From contig JADDOH010002261.1 in assembly GCA_016648135.1 (NCBI GenBank), positions 186,001 through 250,000 on the forward strand: a stretch of 64,000 bases of DNA, given 5' to 3'. The DNA is from Agrypnia vestita. Its lineage: Eukaryota > Arthropoda > Insecta > Trichoptera > Phryganeidae. The notes beneath the pieces were generated by a model that was not told where the DNA came from, did not search any database, and saw only the letters and a list, made by a program, of their open reading frames with translations. This document shows, one piece after another, positions 34,191 through 46,098 of this stretch (positions within the stretch are counted from its first letter, which is position 1; the number at the start of each line of letters is the position of its first letter). Made by a program: the position numbers and the translations under genes.

Positions 34191-35165
34191 TTATAATAAC
34201 AAATTTCCGTAACCGAAAAGCATCAGAAAATCTTTTGATTCTAATCTACCTTAGATTTACTCTGCAGGCATTAACGCTACACATAGATTACTTAATATGT
34301 GATACAATAATTGAATTGTGTATTATATATTTAAGATTCTAGAATTTATTACACCCATTGATAACGATACCTATTGCATCCCGCGCTAAACTTTAATAAA
34401 ATTGTATTTCTAATAGGTACATTATTATATAAAATATATAAATGTGTTAACATTAAAATAAAGTATTACATTATCTAACATAAAATTTAAGTTTTCACGA
34501 TGTCAAAAGTGTCACCTTGGCACTTTGTTTTTTTAAAGAAGAACAAAAACGATGTCTACTTACAATGCATTTAATATTTTCTTTGTGTGATAATTTTTTA
34601 TTTGTTTGTCGCAAAATCAAAAGAATCCGTAAATATTTATTACACAATAGAAAACTGCTTTAATAATAAAAATGTGTACATTTTATTAATATTTATCGTT
34701 AAATTCTGCGTCTCATCATGAAAAGAGAGTTCAAAATAAATTTAAATGTATAATTTTTTGAATTCTTTGAATTGAAAATGAAATTCATTCTATATCAAAA
34801 GAATTTATTAAATGAATTTCTTCAATGAAAAACTATTTTGTGCATAATGCAAGATATTTTAGGTACGATTCAAATGCGATGCGGCAGTAGGTACTTTTTA
34901 AAATTATTACCTTCATATTTAACTGACTCGGCAATAAACCATAGAAATTTTATTACTTAGAATTATAGTTTTTGAATTTGAATTTTAATGTAAGAATAAT
35001 TTATTCTTAAAATACAGCAAAAGAAGCGGGATTGAAGAAATTATCTAAGCATATGTAGGTATGTATTTACAAAAATCAAATTTCAAAAATTATACGATCA
35101 AAGCGTCTGTTGATTTAAAAAATACTTGTACACCACTATACGTTTAAATATTTTCTATTATTCTT
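34191..35165. other. AT-rich DNA, nothing recognised
   Basis: Very low GC with no shared repeat seen. Confidence 0.45.
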
Positions 35166-35167
35166 AT

Positions 35168-35240
35168 ACAGCGACATCAAAGTTTGCTTTTTTTTCAATA
35201 TTTCTGGCTTATTTTTTGTAAAACGTTCATTAATAATTGT
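35168..35240. repeat. Fragment of the long-TIR CAGGGTG element
   Basis: TTTCAATATTTCTGGCTTAT and TTTTTGTAAAACGTT match, with few changes, the interior of the copy at 29462-29510 (TTTCAATATTTCTGACTTAT, TTTTTTACAAAACGTT). No ends survive. Confidence 0.55.
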
Positions 35241-37685
35241 TTAATACACAAACATATGATATTACGTTTCTTTTTTAAGTAACACTATTTTTTTAATACC
35301 GTTTACAATTATGTTTTTAGAATTCTAAAGTTTCTAAACTGCTGTCTGATCTTAAGAATAGTCTCTTATCCAACTTTGTGTTTAATTTACATAGCTAATA
35401 ATAGCTAAAACATCTGTGAATCTTTGTTATTTGTTTATTATTGCCATTACATTATAACTATTAAAATTGTTGAGATTTTCAAAAAGTAAAAATAAAATTA
35501 ATACACTGGCTATTAAATTATGAATTTTGTTTTGTTATGGTATTTAATTTTGTTTTCTTACTACAGATCACTACATACTAAGAACTACTGTGTATGTAGT
35601 TTTTCGATAAAACATTTTTTCTCTGTACATAGGATATATAATTCTTAACTCTATATCTATTACATATACACGGCGACGGAAATATATTAAAGGCAAATAT
35701 ATAGGCAAAGAAGTTGTATTTTAAAATATGAGCTCTACATTTCTTGTGATGTCTACAGTTTCTGAGACTAATTTTTTCACCTAATACAAAAAAAATTATA
35801 AAATGTTTTTGCAAAATATTGTATGACACAAATATAAAATATAAAAAATATAATATAAAAAATAAATAACTCTAATTAAATTCATAAATGAAAACAAGTC
35901 TTAGAACCTCAACAGTCTAATCTTAATGACGAAAATGATCTTATGTGAATGAATCAGCAGTCAATTTGCTCTTAATTTCCATCTTGGGACGGAAACGAAG
36001 TCCGCTGCGTGAAGCCTTTATTTATGCTCGTGTGTTTGGATAAACAGCACTCTGACGAGTTCATTAGCGAGGGGTGCAGAATTGATGTTTGGGTTCTTAC
36101 TGCAAAACTGCTGTGATTTACTTTACCCCGGTGAGAGGGTTGATTAACAACTTACTTCCAAGCATTTTGACAGACTAACAAACATTCCTTTTCTTGATGC
36201 AGTACAAAGTCTCTCTGCAATCTAACTTAAAGTCTCTCTGAAATCTAACTTTACACTTAAATAAGATTATTTATTAAACTTTTAATAATATCATTTCATT
36301 TATATTTGTCAACTCCTTTATAAGCGTTTTCATAAGTAAACGAATACTAATACTAAATATTTTATTTATACCCACGCCCATGAATGGAATCTCCAAACAC
36401 AAAGCGATCCTAAATATTGTATAAATAAAAAATATAATTAATAAACATAAAAGTAAAGATTTCTAGTGCTTAAATCACCCGCCTGGTGGTCACTTCCACT
36501 GTTCTAATACTTGTTTGCTATAAATAATTATCATTATCATTATAAATTACTATTTATCCATGTTAAATTATTTAAATAAACTAAACTCTAACCAATCACG
36601 TTTTTTGGTTAAACTTCAGTATATTGCAAGATAAGAAACATGTTCGGAGTCTATGATGAGGCGGCCATAGCTTAAATATGAAAAAGTTACCCTTGTGCGA
36701 GATCATAATATATTCACGCACACGTTACGTCCTCCATAAATTCTTACATAATATTTTTTCTCCCACAGCTAAATCTGTCTATAAAGAAAATAGATGGCTT
36801 ATTTATTTGCCTTAATTATTTACACAGTATCTAAATCTATGTATACAGTACACAGATTACCCAAAAAGTATGAAACAAATAGGTTGTATATTGATTTAAG
36901 AAAAGTATTAAAATTTTAAGTAATCATTGCACATAAGCATACAAGCTGATTTTATTTAATCAAGTTTACGTTATACTGGTTTATGTGAGGCTTTTTAATA
37001 AACCTTGATTAACCAGTTTTAAAAATTGCAATACTCGTAGTACCTACATAAGAATATTCTCGTACCAATAATTATCAGATGCGACAAATAACAGCGAAAA
37101 ATGTAAAATGCAATAGGTACTATTGGTCAACTCAAACTGATTATTATATATGCATATGCATATATAATAAGCATATCAAATATTATATATATATATGCAT
37201 ATGCATATATATTTTTAAACTCAAATGTGATTTTACGTGGGTTTTACCGTAAAAACCATGCATAGTCAATAGAAAAATTCTCCTATAGAATTCTCAATAA
37301 GTATGTAAAATCCCCTTCAACCTTTAACAGTCACACAAAATAAAAAAAACACCATATTAAACATTTTCTATCTTATATACGCGACTTGTCTGCCTATTTG
37401 CAAATCCTTGCCTTCTTCCAGAGCTTCTTAATAGTGAACATTTGAAATTCATGCCAGCCTTCGCTATTATTGGCTACCCTCTACCTGGTTTTTCAATTGT
37501 AGTTGGTCATCAGAAACTAATCAATACTAACATGTAATAATAATGCATTTCAATAGCAATTATATACAGGTTCTGCTTAGTGCTTAGAAGTATGATCGCA
37601 CTAATATGTTTATTTAAAATCTAAATTGAAGGGTTTATAATCAAAAATGCCACCAAATAATTTTGACAGCAGACAGCAGGTTTTG
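35241..37685. other. AT-rich DNA with palindromes and a short tandem repeat
   Basis: No gene was recognised. A 23-bp tandem duplication (AAAGTCTCTCTGCAATCTAA...) with one change lies at 36206-36251. Two AT-rich palindromes at 37141 and 37189 are listed separately. A GC-richer patch near 35.98-36.14 kb has no known content. Confidence 0.4.
37141..37212. repeat. Two TATGCATATGCATA palindromes
   Basis: 37141-37170 is a perfect 30-base palindrome centred on GCATATGC. 37189-37212 is a second, 24-base perfect palindrome with the same centre. The two share their core and probably arose by duplication. Such AT-rich palindromes can extrude cruciforms and are common repeat-instability sites. Confidence 0.9.
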
Positions 37686-37689
37686 AAAA

Positions 37690-38180
37690 TATGTTTGAAT
37701 GTTTGAGAGCATTTTATCAAGCACATCAATTTGATGCTTTACGTAAGAGGAATGAGCGAGCATTGGACGTTTTTAAAAGAAAAATTTTAAGGCGTGTCTT
37801 TGGACCGGTTCTAGACAATGGACTTTAGCACAGACGTTACCGCAATGAGCTCTATACTTTATGTTTAAGCGTCACAGAATTTATAAAATTGGGAAAACTT
37901 GTATGGTTGGGTCATGTGGAGAGGATGACTGACCACAACAACAAGCACCGAAGTCCCTGCTGAATTCAAGACCTCTAGGGCGAAGGAGCTTAGGGAGGCC
38001 ACAATTAAGATGGAGCAACAACGTCCTCAAAGATATAGATATTAGTCTTGAAGATTCAGAACTTGATAGAGCTGGCACAAGATCGAGATGAGTGAAAGAA
38101 GGTGAGAAGGTGAGAAGGTTGAAAAGGTCAAGATCCACCAGGGGTCGTAGAGTCAAAAGTGATGATGATGATGACATTCT
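37690..38180 (+). pseudogene. LINE C-terminal fragment (family 2, RTE-like)
   Basis: The plus strand encodes, in shifting frames, KRKILRRVFGPVLDNGLW, YRNELYTL, LGKLVWLGHVERMTDHNNK and a final AQDRDEW-like segment, then a GATGATGATGATGAC end. The order RK.LRR.FG....... WLGHVERM ... DR..W is that of the region after the polymerase domain in RTE-like LINEs. Stops and frame changes are frequent. A second copy with the same start (GGCCGATTCTAGGTAATGGA) is at 54.8 kb on the same strand. The polymerase itself is absent. Confidence 0.75.
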
Positions 38181-38450
38181 GGCTATAAAATCAATGACAA
38201 ATACGATTCTCTTCAATTAATATATTGGGTTGTGTGGGTTTTACTTTTAAACTATGTATTGTTCTTCTCAATTATGAAATTAACTGTGATTTTTGAGTGA
38301 TCGGAGTATCTTCTAGTTTTAGAAGAATTGGCCAGAAATACGAATTTTCTATCAAAACATTTCCATTAAAATATCATACGGCATTACTAACTCCGCACAG
38401 ACTGCTTACGCCGCGATCTATCTAGGGGCGTCTCACATAAAATTTACTTC
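38181..38450. other. AT-rich DNA, nothing recognised
   Basis: Short spacer between a LINE end and a SINE. Confidence 0.4.
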
Positions 38451-38452
38451 TT

Positions 38453-38622
38453 ATCAAACATAATAATTCCACCTGTCTGTCTTTCTGTCTGTATGTCTAC
38501 CCGTTACGTCATGTAACGTCCGTAATTTCGTTCTAATTCACGTCAAAACCGTAGATGTGGCTTGAACCCTGGGCTACCAAACCCGAACCGGCCGCCTCAC
38601 GCACGTTGCTTCGGCCGTCAAT
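38453..38622 (-). repeat. tRNA-derived SINE, family A (copy 1)
   Basis: On the plus strand the tail comes first (CATAATAATTCCACCTGTCT with a TCTG run), then GTAACGTCCGTAATTTCGTT, then the tRNA-like head in reverse (GGCTTGAACCCTGGGC, the B-box complement). The order matches the other family-A copies between 45 and 62 kb. The head is complete, the 5' extension is partly lost. Confidence 0.7.
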
Positions 38623-38829
38623 AAAAAGATCTGAATTTGGATCCGGTAATACCTATATTTTTTAGAAAAATGATTGATTTATATCCTCAATAAAATAATT
38701 TGTAAATTATTCAAAAAATTAAAAAGCTAGTAATTTATATCCTCGATAAAAATAATAAAGAGAATTTTTTTAACTGAATTATTTTTAATTATTTATCAGT
38801 ACCAGTCATTTTTTGCTTACTACTGAAAG

Positions 38830-39012
38830 AAAGCCTATCCAAATATTTTCCACTTTTCTCCATCCATTGTTATTCGCTATCACGTGTTTCCGCAGAGTTC
38901 GATTTGTCAGTCCTGCGGATTTTAGGGCAGCTTGTCAGCACTTGATTCTTTTCGGGTTGGATACCACTGGGTAACTCCATTTGTCCAACGATGCTCTGTC
39001 ATCCGAGCGATG
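38830..39012 (-). pseudogene. LINE C-terminal fragment (family 3, RTE-like)
   Basis: The minus strand reads MSRIARMTEHRWTNGVTQWY and, further on, DGEKWKIFG and AFFQ at the end. This corresponds to the (A)RM.D.RWT..VT.W.P ... R..WK.LGEAF.Q pattern closing RTE-like polymerase ORFs. Frames shift and a stop lies in the terminal block, so it is dead. It begins abruptly near 39010, with no polymerase domain upstream that I could recognise. Confidence 0.6.
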
Positions 39013-40870
39013 CGGCTCATTGGAATTTAATATTTTTGGCGTATAATTTACTTTATTTTAAGTACTTCTGATAGGCGTATAATTTTTGGAGACCTCTGGC
39101 CTTTCTATTTCTTCTGATCCATTGTCTTCTGCTTCGATTCCTCCTTCTCCCTTAGCTTCCCAGTACATTGTCCACAAGGCGCTGTCTGGGTTTGCCCAGT
39201 GGTCTTTTCTCAATTGTGTATTATTTTAAAAGACTCTGTAGCTGCTTGCCCAATATACATGCCTTTTAAAAGCATGTCAGCTAGATCTGATTATACTGGC
39301 TATGAAAAATTGTTGTGATATGGACCATGTGTCTGCATTGCTTCTGTGCTTTCAAGTATCTATTGCAATGCCTGGTCTAGGTCCCAGTATCGTCCATAAT
39401 ACTTTAATCGTATGTTTAAGAACCTCCGTTGCTCTTAAAGGATAATCGTTCATGACTTCGCTACGTATTTTATTTGTGTGTTTGTAGAGTGGTTTCAGAA
39501 ACGCAATTTAGTGTTTCTGTTCAGGAGTTTTGATTTTGGTCATTTTCTCATAAACGCTACAGCTTTAACACCTTTCTGATTACAATTTCAATTCCGTTTT
39601 CAATTTCAACAACAAATGATTTTCTTCGTTGATAACTGTGTAAAGATATACAAATCTCACCACTTCTATTATATTGTTTTATGATATAGTTTTATATGTT
39701 TTTGACGTATAAAACTATATCAACTACTCGTGTGTGTTCTATTAGTCTACTTCTTCTTTTCTGTGTCTTTTTGTGGTGCAAAATTGTATTTTTGTGTTAC
39801 TCTCTGGACATTTCTTTTATTGAAATATAGTTTTTCACAGTCATGGTAAGCAACAAAAGTATGCATTGGTCAAAATTTTTATTTTGGACGCATCGGAAGA
39901 CCATTTTAGGACATATAAATAAAAACAGCTGAGATTCGTATATATACCATTTTAAACGAATTAAAATCAGTTAGTTTAAAAATATCCCTTTTTTATAATT
40001 CCAGAAATAGCGACCACACGCGAACCCAACATTCAGGGTTATTGTAATTGGTTTCCCTTATCGTAATTAGCATGTCTTGAGTCTCGACCCCCATTATATT
40101 ACATTGTACAGTTCGTCAATTTTAAAAAAGTACTTACTGATACTATATGAGAGGACCAAAATAAATTCTAAATCCAGGGGAAAATAAGTAGTTAAAAAAG
40201 AAAAATATTTAAAAGTTGGTAGAAAGTTTGTTTTATACTCATCTACCAATTTCTTCATGCAAAGTGTACGAATATTAATTTTTATTCACTATATATAAAT
40301 ATATAATGATACAAATATTGACGTTTGAAGATATATGAATTTTGCCGTAAATGAGTATGTCTCATATATTTTGTGCACTACCAGTACAACAATCATATTA
40401 TCCTGAGAATATTATTTGTATTTATGACTGAATTTTATTAAAGGGCATGAATATGAAAAAATATGAAAATTAAAGACAACACATTTTGAAACAAAGATAT
40501 GAATAAAATCTGATTGAAATTGTGACGTAGCAACCTTTGTTCGTCACACCTCTTCGCGAAACCTCTGAAAAAATGAATGTATCGATCCCCGCACCAACGA
40601 TCTGCACCAAAAATTGATTTCTGACCGCGTAGGTACCACAAATATTCTATGGAACAAAATAATGTCTTTGGTCTACTGCAGATAGTTTCACAGCGGTCGC
40701 AACGGCGGGGACGAGATTACAAAATGGCATTCGGAATCTGACACTTCAGCATGCAAGATGTGAACTTTTTCTGTGAACCCTCGTGTTAATAGGTAAGCTC
40801 ATTCCGAGAGACGCAATTTGAAGTGGCATAAAGATAACATGTGAAATTACATGATTGGTTGTTAATAATG
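39013..40870. other. Unique-looking DNA with a 16-nt-arm hairpin
   Basis: No gene was identified. The hairpin GATATAGTTTTATA...TATAAAACTATATC spans 39683-39721. The stretch at 39060-39600 is less AT-rich and could be decayed transposon coding DNA, but no motif is clear. Confidence 0.35.
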
Positions 40871-40879
40871 TCTTTCGTC

Positions 40880-41460
40880 TTAATAGAGGGTTTTTCCACG
40901 GGAGCGCTTCGCGCCATGGCCAGGTGACGCAGCATGGAGTGAAAGGTGGATCCATTGCAACGCCTGGGGGGCAGCTGCAGAGGTGATGTTCCGGTAATCA
41001 TCTGCATCGGCCGCCCAAAGCCTCGGGGTGGGGTTGTTCTCTGGACCCTTAAGGGAGCAATCCTCCTCAGATGCGAGGCCAGCAAAATAAAGACCACGAC
41101 TTGCCTGGTATTCAAATTCTCTCTAATAATCAATTTCACATCACGCCTGGAGCGAGCTGCGTGTTATCTGACTCCGTAAATACAAGAACATGTGCATCAG
41201 GTCGAGCGGTTTTAGAAAAAAGGAACATTGCTAAGCACGTGCGTAAGCGGTGTTTGTGCCAGACTATTGTAGCTTCATTGTTTTAAATGTGATATAGAAA
41301 TTTTGCCCAAATGTTCATTAATTTGCAGATTGTGAATACCACGCCCCGACACCTGCGCTGCGTCACCGCAAGTAGTATAAAGGGATTTAGTTCCACTGTC
41401 TTTTCCCTCCATGTATGACGCGGCCGCTAGCGCTGATGTCGAGGCGTGGTAAATTAAATC
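40880..41460. other. GC-rich unique block rich in E-boxes
   Basis: One of the longest GC-rich stretches in the window. It holds E-box hexamers CAGGTG (40920), CAGCTG (40973), CACGTG (about 41236) and CACCTG (41351). Frames of 70-117 codons are open on both strands, with no family recognised. A conserved regulatory element or an unrecognised exon are both possible. Confidence 0.3.
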
Positions 41461-42355
41461 TTCGCCTCAATTTATTGTAAAGAAAAGGGTTTCAATGTGT
41501 AAAATTCCCAAAAAACACTTCATAAAAAAATTGTCACCTTCTGTGGCATTATTAAATTCTGTTTAAAATTTATTTGAATAAATTCCCCTTCATCTAAATA
41601 ATGTTTTGTTGTATTACCCTAGTCATTGAACTGTTGCAACTTAAAATAAGTTAAAGGGAGAGACAGCTGAAGTGCGATGTACGCGACACCGGAAGTACCC
41701 TGAGTTTAAATTGTGGAAGTAAGGTGAGTCCGATTCTTCTCCGACTGACCGAAGCTGGTGGCGACGAGGAGTTCTGTTGGGAGCAACAGAACTTCACGTC
41801 GTAAAATATATAAAAGTAAAATTTATAATAACTAAGCTAAAAATTTAAAAATAATATTCAAGTATAATATTCTGGTGCACGATACGAGATAAAAATTTAA
41901 AATATTTAGTTTCAGGCGTATTCTAGTAGATATGTAATAATTCTAAAGAATATATAGACGTTAATAAGGAATATTGCTAAAAAAAACTCCACTTTGTACA
42001 GTAAAATATAGAAGTATCAATGCCAGTTGCGAAACCATACTAACTTGTTAATAAGAAAAAATAACAACAGAAGTCTGAGACCAGTGTAATTAATAAGTAA
42101 GCTGTTGAAATAGTTTAGACAATTAAAGTTTAAATGAAATTAAATCACTTAGAAAGATATTAGTTAACAGACCTTCAAATTAATACCATTAACACCATGA
42201 CTTTTTACCATTTGAGTGTTCTAAATATGATTTTGAATATAATTTTTTTAATAAATTATTGGCGGGTTTCCCAGTAAATGGGGCGTAATAAAGACATTCG
42301 AAAAAAATACAACCCGTGTTTATCGCAGGTATGCAGATAATGTAAAACTTTTTTT
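41461..42355. other. AT-rich DNA with one GC patch
   Basis: A patch at 41655-41800 contains CCGACTGACCGAAGCTGGTG and a 10-bp-arm hairpin (AGTTCTGTTG/CAACAGAACT, 41770-41793). It might be retrotransposon leader sequence; no clear match was made. Confidence 0.35.
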
Positions 42356-42359
42356 TAAA

Positions 42360-42605
42360 CCGTACCCTGGTGACGTTACGAGATGTGTAAGTGCATGTAA
42401 TTTCCGACGGAAGTGGGCGTAATGCGGGGAAATTTCTGCGACCTCAAACCTCCCCAGACCTCCGTAAGACGCGATTATTTCTAGAAGTCGATTACATCTC
42501 TCCAGGCACGCCATCCCGGGTGTTCGTTCGCGTCCTCCCGCATCCCGGAGTAGAAGAGCTCGCTGCTGAACAAAGCGAATACAGTTATTCCTCTTATTAA
42601 CACTC
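42360..42605 (+). other. GC-rich block with a 69-codon open frame
   Basis: The frame 42391-42597 includes RVFVRVLPHPGVEELA and ends in EYSYSSY before TAA. There is no recognised domain and no strong splice site flanks it. The overlapping minus-strand frame is also open. It may be a conserved non-coding element instead of a gene. Confidence 0.2.
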
Positions 42606-44570
42606 GTTCCTTTTTACACGGTACTCAAGATTTTGGTACACGGTTTGAATTAAATATCTGCATATCGCCCGGGCGTTTTCTTGCACAAATTGAGATGTGA
42701 CGTAATTATTCCGTATGGAAAAATTTTCATGTGCTGCACTGTTAACTAGATGAGATTTTGTAATAGCCAGGGATTACATTGGATATATATTAACACATGG
42801 AAATGAAAAGATTAAAAAATTTTCGCTCGTTAGTGATAGTCAAACCGTTATTTTAACCAATAACATAAGGTTCAGTTATTTGAGGATTATATCCGATTGT
42901 ATCGATGATTGATAACTGAGATTTAACTTGACTGGTACCGATAGTTGCCTGTCAAATTGCGAAAAACCGAAAATTCATATTTATCATATTTATCACCGGA
43001 TAAAATATCATTACTGCTGCTTGTACGTATTGGCCAAATATTTATTGTAAGTAATTTTGAATTTTAATTTTTTGCCGCAACTTCCCACTAAAATCTCACA
43101 AAATATATCTATCGTAACATAAATATACATTCGATTAAATGAAATATTATTATATTGTATTGTTCCAATCAGACTTACCGTTGATAAGCCACGTGTCCCG
43201 AAGTTGACTGAGCGCGCTACTAATTTTAATCTAAAGTAACATGTCTTCAATCGATCCAAACAATTATTTTTCTTCTGCATTGTATACTTTCTGTAATGTT
43301 AGCGTCTAAAATCTGATTTATTTTCGCGACACTCAGATTTTTATCATGCGCCTCCAGCCGATTTTAATAATGGATTATTTATATATCACCATTTTCGTAA
43401 AAATTTCACTTCATGGGCCTTCAAGTCAAAAATATTTGTCATGTCAATATAGGAATATAAATGAAAATATGGTAAGAAGGTACTTATGTTAAAAGTATTT
43501 TCTAAAATAATTTATTTATTGTTGACTATGTATATGCTGACTGATATAAGTGTTACTCGACTGAGTTATTCCGTGCGGCGGTAAATGAAGTCGTAATAAC
43601 CACAATAATTTATATATATTTTGAGCAGTTTAGTAAGCCTATGCTTTACCTATGTATATATATAAACCTATTTGTTTAAGTTATATTTTCAACTATTGTC
43701 TATTGAACTATTGAAATCAACTATTGTCCTGTAGACTTTATTGGGCCATTCATAATCTTGCAAGAAATTATAATTTCCTGTGTAGATTTTTACAATATTA
43801 ATGAAAAACAAAGAATTTTGCAAAATTGCACCAATTTACATATTTGTATAATATCTCTAGATTCAGACTGAAGGGAAGTTTCATAAGAAAATCAACATCA
43901 AAGTTAATGAAATAGACGGAGAATTTGTAACTAAGTATTATAAGTTAAGTGCCCATCTACAGTATGCAGTATCAGTAGGTAGCATTCGTGTCTGCAGAAA
44001 TTGTACCCGATGCAATTAGCAGACGGTTCCGCTGCAGTTAAACGAAAGAGCAAAGAAAACTGCGCTTGTTAGGCGGCAGTTTTCTGTTTTGTCTACCGAG
44101 ACGTTCTACAAAACTTTACTTTTGATTAATTCGTCTATCTCAATGGCATAAGTAATAAAATAAATAAAACTTTAGAAGCAATTTCGATCCCAGTTAAAAA
44201 GTTTCTCGGCGTACCGGAATTTTTATTTGGATGATGTAAGAATATATTTATAATACATACTTTTCCAAGTAGCCATTCAATTGGCTGGGTGTGAGTAAAA
44301 GTGTATTCCACTGCGGTTATTACTGCATACACACACACACACACATGCGCGTTTTATCAAGATAAATTTTAATTAAAGGAAAATACACGAAGACAACAAA
44401 TATATAAACTAAAATGTTTTTTAAAATATTGAAAAAACAAATATAAACAACTTTTCAAAATTGGAGATTTCAGATAATTTGTAGATATCGTTTTTCAACT
44501 AAATTCAAACTGTGGCTATGCCCGTGATGGCTAACTGACCAATAAAAGCACAAAGCGGCACCTGTATACT
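42606..44570. other. AT-rich DNA with an AC run and a small hairpin
   Basis: No gene was recognised. AGAAAACTGC pairs with GCAGTTTTCT at 44056-44087. An AC dinucleotide run lies at 44328-44345. Confidence 0.4.
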
Positions 44571-44575
44571 TACGT

Positions 44576-44737
44576 ATTTTCTTTTTTCTTAAATAGAAAT
44601 GCGAACACGGAATGAGTGTCGCATCAATATTCTTGTTATTTTCAAACTAAATTGCTGGTGTCCTGGAATGGCAGTCGAACCATCGACCAATGGATCAACA
44701 GGCGAGAGTCTCAACCACTCCACCACTCACGTTACGC
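44576..44737 (-). repeat. tRNA-derived SINE, family B (copy 1)
   Basis: In reverse complement: a head GTGGAGTGGTTGAGACTCTC, then a B-box-like GGTTCGACTGCC, then CCAGGACACCAGCAA, and a body ending AATATTGATGCGACACTCAT and GTTCGCATTTCTATTTAAG. The body matches copies at 50.6, 50.8 and 57.3 kb. The tail is A-rich. Confidence 0.75.
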
Positions 44738-44823
44738 GTGGTAACACTCACACTTGACTATTAGAATCCTTATTATTTAAATTTACTTTTTAATTATTTA
44801 TTTGGGTGAACTATTGAACGATT

Positions 44824-45012
44824 TTGATTAAGCTGAACACTACAAAAAGTTCTTACAATATTAGAGGGGAAATGAGGACTGATGTTTTTATGGAAGTGCA
44901 TAACAAGGAGCTGGTGAAAATACATGAAGTTTTTACGAAGACAGACTTAATATACTCTGAGTATTGTAATGATATTGAAGTGTTGTGCAGAGCCATGGAG
45001 AAAAGAAGATGA
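44824..45012 (+). other. Coding-like 60-codon open frame, no family recognised
   Basis: The frame running to TGA at 45010-45012 has coding-like residue composition: MRTDVFMEVHNKELVKIHEV, then DLIYSEYCNDIEVLCRAMEK. It is charged and helical in character. It begins just after a family-B SINE and stops shortly before a family-A SINE, so it could be the end of a transposon ORF or a retrocopy fragment. There is a methionine at 44872 and no visible splice site. I do not recognise it, and the minus strand is also open. Confidence 0.3.
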
Positions 45013-45047
45013 CAATACATCAATATGTTGGTACAAAACATAATAAT

Positions 45048-45215
45048 TTAGTCTGTCTGTCTGTCCCTCTGTAATCTTTTTGGTGGTCCATGGAGAGGCG
45101 GCGCTAACAACATGCGTTAGGCAGTCAGTTAGCATTCAAGCTCCATCTCTGGCAGTTTAATTTGGTTTTTTTAGCCGTGAATTCGAAAGAAATTACGAAC
45201 GTCACAGGAATTTAC
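45048..45215 (+). repeat. tRNA-derived SINE, family A (copy 2)
   Basis: A TCTG run (45050-45063) that looks like a reversed family-A tail is joined to a forward head: TAATCTTTTTGGTGGTCCAT, then CATTCAAGCTCCATCTCTGG and GCCGTGAATTCGAAAGAAAT. The AGGTT part of the B-box has drifted to AGCATTC. The tail after GAACGTCAC is lost. Confidence 0.7.
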
Positions 45216-45580
45216 TTACTTTACAAGAAAGCGGAATTATTATATTTGATAATTTAACCAGTACGAATAACCACAGCATAAATGATTTTTATTCACACTA
45301 TTTTGGAATATTATGCTTTTTCTTTATTTGCATTAATTGTAATTGTTTTACAGTATTTTTAATAATAATTATTTTTCTGTTATTATTATTGTAATTTTAT
45401 CCTTTTTACTTTACAATATAAATTATCTTTGTCTCTCTTAGAACGAAATTTTTCTTCTATTTAAAATAGCACGTCCTTTATAAAATAATTTATATGTTGT
45501 AATAAAAACTCTGGACACTTGTAAAAAAATGTTTGAAGCGAGTAAATAAAAAAATATTTTTAAAATAGCTTTTAAAAGTT
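45216..45580. other. AT-rich DNA, nothing recognised
   Basis: Low-GC spacer between a SINE and the long-TIR element. Confidence 0.4.
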
Positions 45581-45585
45581 ATATA

Positions 45586-46098
45586 CAGGGTGCAATAGTC
45601 CGTAACACTTTACAGGTAGATTCCTGGCAACATTATGAGTTGAAAACGTTGAAGCACCAATGTCATAATATCAATAGTTACGGAGATAGACGACTACACT
45701 TTTTTACTAATTTTCTGTAACATTATAAAATTAAAATTTTATTTGCTTCAATGCAAGTTAAAAAAATCAACAAATCCTAAAAAAGATACTCTCCAATTAC
45801 TACGAAAAAAACATGGAAAAAATGCAAAATTTGGAGTCATTTATCTCCATTACTAGACGTTGTTAATTGAATACTTTCAACTATTGACGGTATATTGAAG
45901 GAAAATAGCGTAATTGGTTAACGTACCCGTCCCCGATGGATGGAGATCCGTGTTTCGAGTTCCGGTAGCAGCAAATTATTTTTTCGTTGATTTGATTTTT
46001 CTATGTGTCTTTTTTAATTTATTATTCACAAATTTGGTTTCATAATTAAGGCAGCTATCTACCTATAAGTTATTACGGACTGGTTCAGATACACCCTG
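45586..46098. mobile_element. Long-TIR CAGGGTG element (copy 2), right arm interrupted
   Basis: CAGGGTGCAATAGTCCGTAA opens the left arm and TTACGGACTGGTTCAGATAC, then ACCCTG, closes the right arm. Both are flanked by TA (45584-45585, 46099-46100). Inner arm blocks also match: GGTAGATTCCTGGCAACATT on the left with AAGGCAGCTATCTACC on the right, and ATAGTTACGGAGATAG with CATTTATCTCCATTACTAG. The inner and outer parts of the right arm are separated by about 140 bases carrying a tRNA-like promoter. There is no transposase ORF. The TA target suggests a Tc1/mariner-type mover, by inference. Confidence 0.7.
45893..46030 (+). repeat. tRNA-derived SINE-like insertion (family D)
   Basis: TAGCGTAATTGGTTAACG is a good Pol III A-box context. 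GTGTTTCGAGTTCCGG about 45 bases later is a good B-box. The segment sits between the two halves of the long-TIR element's right arm, so it was probably inserted there. A second head (TAGCGTAATTGGCATACG, then TTTCCGCGTTTCCGGTGG) is at 61.95 kb. Confidence 0.6.

Noticed and set aside
37881..38216. 111-codon minus-strand open frame
   Set aside because: It is the antisense of the family-2 LINE fragment, which reads sensibly on the plus strand.
39060..39600. Possible decayed transposon coding DNA
   Set aside because: Some runs of sensible residues on the minus strand, but no motif long enough to name a family.
41655..41800. Possible LTR-retrotransposon leader with primer-binding site
   Set aside because: GC-rich with a small hairpin, but no LTR end precedes it and no tRNA-complementary site could be confirmed.
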